DNA of 64,000 nucleotides, from NCBI GenBank assembly GCA_963764665.1, contig CAVXTL010000026.1, forward strand, positions 186,001 to 250,000. The letters are read 5' to 3'. The notes beneath the pieces were generated by a model, which saw nothing but the letters and a program-made list of their open reading frames with translations, did not search any database and was not told the DNA's origin. The position numbers and the translations under genes are program-made. Below are positions 60,227 through 64,000 of the stretch, piece after piece; within the stretch, counting starts at the first letter, position 1, and every line of letters begins with the position of its first letter. This stretch comes from JACVRW01 sp963764665. GTDB lineage: Bacteria > Actinomycetota > Thermoleophilia > Solirubrobacterales > Thermoleophilaceae.

Positions 60227-61391
60227 TCAACCCCGGAAGCGGGAGAGGTCGTCGCGGCTGAGCTTGCGGTGACTTCTGTAGCCGCCGTTGGCGAGGCTGA
60301 GGTCGAACTCTGCGAGCAGTGTCCGCATGACATGGCGCACACCCTCCTGCCCGTCCAGGGCAAGGCCGTAGACGTAGGGGCGGCCGACGAGGACGGCGTC
60401 GGCTCCCAGGGCGAGTGCCTTGTAGGTGTCCGTGCCGGTACGAACGCCGGAATCGAACAGGACGGCAAGCCGGTCGCCCACCGCATCGACGATCCGCGGC
60501 AGGGCGTGGACCGACCCGATCGCGCGGTCGCCCTGGCGGCCGCAGTAGTTGGAGACCACTATGCCGTCGAAACGGCGCCTGGCGGCGAGCTTCGCGTCCT
60601 TCGCGGTCCGAACTCCCCGCAGGAGGATCGGGCCGTCCCAGCTCTTGCGGATCCGCCGCAGCGGCCTCCAGCTCCGGCCGGGGCGAGGGGGCGTGATCAA
60701 CAGGTGCGTGTACCCGGCGGCGCGGGCGCGCCGCAGGGAGCTCAGGTTCGGATCGCCGTCCCCGGGCCAGTCCATCTGGTACCAGCGCGACCCCGTGCCG
60801 TTCGCGGCGGCGACCTCTTCGATGGAGTAGCCGGCCCGCGCCGACTGGATGTACGTGAGCTCGAGGTCCGCGGCGGCTCGCGCGCTGGCCAGTTCCCCCT
60901 CTGGATGAGCCAGCCGCTGGCGCCCGACCGGCGCGAAGATGACCGGCGCCGGCATGCGCGTGCCGAGGATGGTCGTGGACACGTCGCGCTCCGCCCGGTC
61001 GATGAACATCCGCGGGATGATCCGCCAGCCCCGAAACGCTCTCGCATTCGCGCGTGCGGCCTCCGCGCCTCCCGCCGCGGCGAGGAAGTAATCCCGTGCC
61101 CGGCGGTCGAGCACCCGAGCGGCCCGGGTCTCGAGCTTGGAGAGATTGGTGGTGACCTTCGGAACCTGGCCCTGGGCCATTCCCTCGAGATAGATCTCCG
61201 ATTGATACGTGTAGTAGGAGGACGGAGCAGCCGGCGGGCTCGCCTGAGCGGAATCGCGCGATCCCGGGCACCGGGCGGCCGGCGGCGAACGCTCCGGGGA
61301 CGAGCACGGTGGTGGCGGCCACCGAGCCGACCGAACCGATGAACTGGCGACGGGTGTGCTTGGGCATGCGCGTGGCCACTCGCTCAGCCAA
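60227..61391 (-). pseudogene. Second, Tat-exported alpha-hydroxy-acid oxidase copy, degenerate
   Basis: Starts at 61391 (or Met 61367) with a Tat signal, KHTRRQFIGSVGSVAATTVL, in a frame different from the rest. The body then reads IYLEGMAQGQVPKVTTNLSK, RMPAPVIFAPVGRQRLAHPE and RWYQMDWPGDGDPNLSSLRR. Lesions: a frameshift after the signal; an internal deletion of about 55 residues, so HLLIT runs into PGRSWRPLRRIRKSWDGPIL; and the catalytic site SNHGGRQ changed to SNYCGRQ, losing the essential His. It is a tandem duplicate of the upstream gene and cannot be active as an oxidase. Confidence 0.78.
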
Positions 61392-62527
61392 GCCCTGGTC
61401 AGAGAGCTCCGGCTGAGCTGTCGGTGGCTCCTGTAGCCGTTCCTCGCGAGCGTGCGATCCAATTCGGCCAGCAGAGTCCGCATGACACGCGCCACGCCCG
61501 CTTGCCCGTCCAGGGCCAGCCCATAGACGTACGGGCGGCCGATCAGCACGGCGTCTGCGCCCAGCGCGAGCGCCTTGTAGGCGTCAAAGCCCGTGCGGAT
61601 GCCGGAATCGAACAGAACGGCGAGCCGATCGCCGACCGCGTCCACGATCGGGGGCAGGGCGTCGAGCGACGCGATCGCGCCGTCGACCTGGCGGCCGCCG
61701 TGATTCGAGACCACGATTCCGTCGATGCGGTGCTTCGCCGCGAGCTTCGCGTCCCGGACGCTCTGGATTCCCTTCAGCAGGATCGGGCCGTCCCAGTTCC
61801 TGCGAATCAGCGGCAGCTGCTTCCAGCTCAGTCCAGGGTTCTGGAACAGCGTCGCAAAGGTGATGCCGGCGGCCACCGGGTCCTGGGCCGCCGGCACGGT
61901 CAGGCGGCGGTTGAAGACCGGGTCGCTGGTGTAGTTCGCGATCCCGAGATTCTCGAGAAACGGTGAGTAGCCGCGGTCCAGATCGAGTGGTCGCCATCCC
62001 AACTGGGTCGTGTCGAGGGTGATGACGAGGTGCGTGTACTTGGCCGCGCGAGCACGTCGCAGGAAGCTCACGGTGAGCTCGTCGTCGCGCGGCCAGTAGA
62101 GCTGGTACCAGCGCGATCCCTCGCCGTTGGCCGCAGCCACCTCTTCCATGGAGTAGGCGGCCTGAGTGGAATGGATGTACGTGAGCTTCAGGTCCGCGGC
62201 GGCGCGGGCGCTGGCCAGATCACCTTCCGGGTGCGCCAGCGTCTGCACCCCCACGGGTGCGAAGAGCACAGGGGCGGGCATGCGGGTCCCGAGAACGGTC
62301 GTCGACAGATCGCGGGCCGGGCGCTTGCGCCGCCGCCGCCGTTTGATCCGCCACTGCCGGAAAGCCGTCGCGTTCGCGCGCATGGTCTCGCGATTGCCGG
62401 CGCCGGCCAGGATGTACGCCAGAGGCTCCGGCTCCAGCACCTGGACGGCCCTCTCCTCCAACTGCGAGAGATCCTCGGGGATCGCCCCCGCGCCCGTCGC
62501 GCCGATTGAGGTCACGGCGTGCAACAT
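60227..62527 (-). CDS. FMN-dependent alpha-hydroxy-acid oxidase (lactate 2-monooxygenase-like), read through into a decayed second copy
   Basis: The first ~375 residues from ATG 62527 are a full FMN alpha-hydroxy-acid oxidase: YILAGAGNRETMRANATAF, RMPAPVLFAPVGVQTLAHPE, WYQLYWPRDDELTVSF, LVITLDTTQLGWRPLDLDRG, the catalytic VSNHGGRQVDGAIASLDALP and LFDSGIRTGFDAYKALALGA. It resembles lactate 2-monooxygenase. Its own stop is missing: after HRQLSRSSL (~61420) the frame continues through a Tat-signal region read in the wrong frame, then into the body of the second copy, ending at 60227. A basic insert (RIKRRRRRKRPARDL) at ~60 is unusual. It probably oxidises L-lactate or a related 2-hydroxy acid. 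Confidence 0.82.
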   Translation of the reverse strand: MLHAVTSIGATGAGAIPEDLSQLEERAVQVLEPEPLAYILAGAGNRETMRANATAFRQWRIKRRRRRKRPARDLSTTVLGTRMPAPVLFAPVGVQTLAHPEGDLASARAAADLKLTYIHSTQAAYSMEEVAAANGEGSRWYQLYWPRDDELTVSFLRRARAAKYTHLVITLDTTQLGWRPLDLDRGYSPFLENLGIANYTSDPVFNRRLTVPAAQDPVAAGITFATLFQNPGLSWKQLPLIRRNWDGPILLKGIQSVRDAKLAAKHRIDGIVVSNHGGRQVDGAIASLDALPPIVDAVGDRLAVLFDSGIRTGFDAYKALALGADAVLIGRPYVYGLALDGQAGVARVMRTLLAELDRTLARNGYRSHRQLSRSSLTRAWLSEWPRACPSTPVASSSVRSARWPPPPCSSPERSPPAARCPGSRDSAQASPPAAPSSYYTYQSEIYLEGMAQGQVPKVTTNLSKLETRAARVLDRRARDYFLAAAGGAEAARANARAFRGWRIIPRMFIDRAERDVSTTILGTRMPAPVIFAPVGRQRLAHPEGELASARAAADLELTYIQSARAGYSIEEVAAANGTGSRWYQMDWPGDGDPNLSSLRRARAAGYTHLLITPPRPGRSWRPLRRIRKSWDGPILLRGVRTAKDAKLAARRRFDGIVVSNYCGRQGDRAIGSVHALPRIVDAVGDRLAVLFDSGVRTGTDTYKALALGADAVLVGRPYVYGLALDGQEGVRHVMRTLLAEFDLSLANGGYRSHRKLSRDDLSRFRG

Positions 62528-62571
62528 ATTGGTCGGCACGCCCTGAGGTGAAGGAGATGATCCGGACTGAT

Positions 62572-62979
62572 CTACGGCGAGCTGGGGGCGTTCGCGCCCG
62601 GGTCCGGAGCGGGGCGGCCGTTTCCCGCGGCCGCGACCGCCGACAGCACACCGAAGACGCCGGCTATCGCGAGCACTCCGGTACGAGCCTGGCGCGGTAT
62701 GCCCCGGCCGGCCGCCCAGCTGGCGCCGAAGTCGACCGCGTCGCACGCCGCCGCCGCAGCAAGCCACGGCCGCGCCGAGCCGTCATTACGCGCCACCGCC
62801 TGCACGCCGCCGAGGCCTACCGCGAGGTCGCGAGCGCCCACGGCGCGCGCGAGCACCTGTGCGCCGGGGAGCCGGGCCTGCTTCCCGATCCAGCCTCGCT
62901 CCATGAGCTCCGGCTGCGCGATGAAGGCGACGCCGAAGACGAACCGGCCGAATGAGATGAGCCCGGCGAGGATGCGCAT
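62572..62979 (-). CDS. Small membrane protein, DUF4267-like
   Basis: 135 residues with about four hydrophobic segments. ILAGLISFGRFVFGVAFIAQ, PGAQVLARAVGARDLAVGLG and ARPWLAAAAACDAVDFGASW follow the DUF4267 pattern (R-x-x-G-ARD and D-x-x-D). A TAGACA near-match lies 6 bases before ATG 62979. The C-terminus is Pro/Ala-rich. Function unknown. Confidence 0.75.
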   Translation of the reverse strand: MRILAGLISFGRFVFGVAFIAQPELMERGWIGKQARLPGAQVLARAVGARDLAVGLGGVQAVARNDGSARPWLAAAAACDAVDFGASWAAGRGIPRQARTGVLAIAGVFGVLSAVAAAGNGRPAPDPGANAPSSP

Positions 62980-63019
62980 GGGCGTTGTCTACCAGACCGG
63001 TCGCGCCGTGGCGCGGCGC

Positions 63020-63226
63020 TCAGCCCTGCCGCGCCTCGCGCGACGCCGCGCTGATCGTCTTGAAGACGTACAGCACCGAAAGCACGAAGAAGATGCCCCC
63101 CAGAAGGGCGCGCACCTGATCCGCCTCCAGTGGCGCGCGCTTTGCCACCGGGTCGGCTATCCCGTCCGCCACCTTCTCCCGCCAGCCCTGCAGACCGGCC
63201 TGTCCCAGCTTCGTGGCCGTGGCCAT
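63020..63226 (-). CDS. Small single-pass membrane protein
   Basis: 68 residues from ATG 63226, which follows AAGGGAG at good spacing. A polar N-terminus (QGWREKVADGIADPVAKRAP) is followed by one membrane helix (VRALLGGIFFVLSVLYVFKT). No family recognised. Confidence 0.68.
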   Translation of the reverse strand: MATATKLGQAGLQGWREKVADGIADPVAKRAPLEADQVRALLGGIFFVLSVLYVFKTISAASREARQG

Positions 63227-63282
63227 GTTGGCTCCCTTTCCGTTGCCTTCGCCTCGGCTCCTCATACCCGGGCCGGCGGCCG

Positions 63283-63777
63283 TCACCCTGGGCCGTGCTC
63301 CTCCCACAGCTCAGCCGTCCGGACCTCGGCCCGCTCGTCGTGGGTCTGCTGGAAGTTCCGGCCGCCGCGGGCGAAGGTTGCGGCCACCGCCGGGGGCACC
63401 TCGTCCTCGCCGAAGCGCCGGTCGAGCCACGTGGCGGGCCTCACGTGGTGGATGCCGACCTCGCGGGCCGCGGCCGAGTCGTCGTAGCGCCAGGGGCCGG
63501 CGATCCGTCCCAGGCGATAGGTCCCGTCGGCCGTGCGGGTCCAGACGAGCGCACCCTCGGGCAGCTCTGCGAAGCGGCGGAGCATCCGGCCGGCCTTGTC
63601 GCCATGAGCATCGGCGGCCGCGGCGACCGCCTCGCCGACGGTCGCCGGGCGCGTCGGGAGCGCGTCGCCGATTCCGACCAGGCCCTGCTCGACCCCGTGC
63701 TCTGCGCCCGCTCCATCGGGGGCGTCGCGGTCGCGGGCGCGCATCGGGGCGCGGTAGACCGGAGGGACGCGCGTCAC
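63283..63777 (-). CDS. Hypothetical protein with PUA-like pattern
   Basis: 164 residues. The central LPEGALVWTRTADGTYRLGR, IAGPWRYDDSAAAREVGIHH and VRPATWLDRRFGEDEVPPAV resemble PUA-like domains found in restriction-associated and nucleic-acid-modifying proteins (D/L-V-W-T-R ... Y-x-L-x-x-I-x-G-P-W). The C-terminus RGGRNFQQTHDERAEVRTAE is helical. Function not assignable; no restriction genes are in view. Confidence 0.65.
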   Translation of the reverse strand: MTRVPPVYRAPMRARDRDAPDGAGAEHGVEQGLVGIGDALPTRPATVGEAVAAAADAHGDKAGRMLRRFAELPEGALVWTRTADGTYRLGRIAGPWRYDDSAAAREVGIHHVRPATWLDRRFGEDEVPPAVAATFARGGRNFQQTHDERAEVRTAELWEEHGPG

Positions 63778-63782
63778 CCTGC

Positions 63783-64000
63783 TCAGGGTCGCGAGCGGCC
63801 CGCGGGGCCCGACCGGGACCCAAGCACGATCAGCGTCTTGGTGCCGGTCACGTTCCCGCTGCGCCGGATGCGATCTATCACGCGCTTGAGGTGGTCGAGA
63901 TCCGTGACTCGGAGTCGAACCAGCGCGTCCGGGTCGCCGGCGATCGTAAACGCCTCGACCAGCTCCGGAAGATCTGCGACCGTGCCGTCGATGTCGGCCA
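63783..64000 (-). CDS. Lrp/AsnC-family regulator, C-terminal ligand-binding part (partial)
   Basis: The gene enters from the right edge; only the last ~72 codons are visible, ending at TGA 63783. ELVEAFTIAGDPDALVRLRV, then DLDHLKRVIDRIRRSGNVTG and TKTLIVLGSR match the RAM ligand-binding domain of Lrp/AsnC regulators (G-x-x-D-x-x-x-x-V with a following L-xx-V/I-xx-I helix). The DNA-binding half is outside the window. Confidence 0.83.
   Translation of the reverse strand, partial: ADIDGTVADLPELVEAFTIAGDPDALVRLRVTDLDHLKRVIDRIRRSGNVTGTKTLIVLGSRSGPAGRSRP

Overview
The window looks like chromosome of a high-GC actinomycete-type bacterium, most likely Thermoleophilia (Solirubrobacterales-like). This is inferred from the GC-rich third codon positions, frequent GTG/TTG starts, many genes with a TANNNT -10 box only 6-10 bases before the start codon (leaderless transcription), and the content of the housekeeping block. 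No rRNA gene is present, so the placement is an inference. There are three tRNA genes: Gln(TTG), a short-variable-arm tRNA with anticodon TAA, and initiator Met(CAT).

0-23.5 kb is core chromosome. In order: a PucR-type regulator, tRNA-Gln with a decayed HNH endonuclease gene next to it, glmU-prs, an AarF/ABC1 kinase, rplY-pth, mfd, a SurA/PrsA-type foldase lipoprotein, mazG-eno-ftsB, csrA, a GCS2-type glutamate-cysteine ligase, a rhomboid-like protein lacking the catalytic serine, a metallo-beta-lactamase-fold hydrolase, an R2-like ligand-binding oxidase, a CsaA-like protein and an unusual ECF sigma factor. A 34-bp hairpin repeat occurs five times between 8.2 and 32.1 kb; its stem covaries between copies and it lies in coding sequence at three sites.

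23.6-32.8 kb holds the TAA-anticodon tRNA, a DUF4235 protein, a three-gene signalling cluster (adenylate/guanylate cyclase, SpoIIE-type phosphatase, GAF-GGDEF protein), a haloalkane-dehalogenase-like hydrolase, an acetolactate-synthase-like enzyme, exopolyphosphatase and initiator tRNA with its terminator.

32.8-51.3 kb is accessory in character: an MFS exporter with a small partner protein, a large ATP-binding LuxR regulator, a wrecked DMT transporter, a PepSY/two-component operon with two matching operator-like sites, an anti-sigma-type ATPase, DUF427/SRPBCC/SDR genes, a PhoD-like phosphatase, and many gene fragments. A repeat family with an identical 27-bp core sits at three junctions between fragments here; one copy also matches the 3' end and terminator of the initiator tRNA.

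51.3-64 kb carries a DUF892-type ferritin-like protein, an AraC regulator divergent from a cupin/DUF1772 pair, a lipase-like hydrolase, a frameshifted sugar-binding lipoprotein followed by a NagB-like gene, a VOC protein divergent from an enoyl-CoA hydratase with overlapping promoters, a tandem pair of FMN alpha-hydroxy-acid oxidase genes whose second copy is decaying, small membrane proteins, and the end of an Lrp/AsnC gene. Several genes across the window are broken by single-base shifts, often in G/C runs, so sequencing error must be weighed against real decay.
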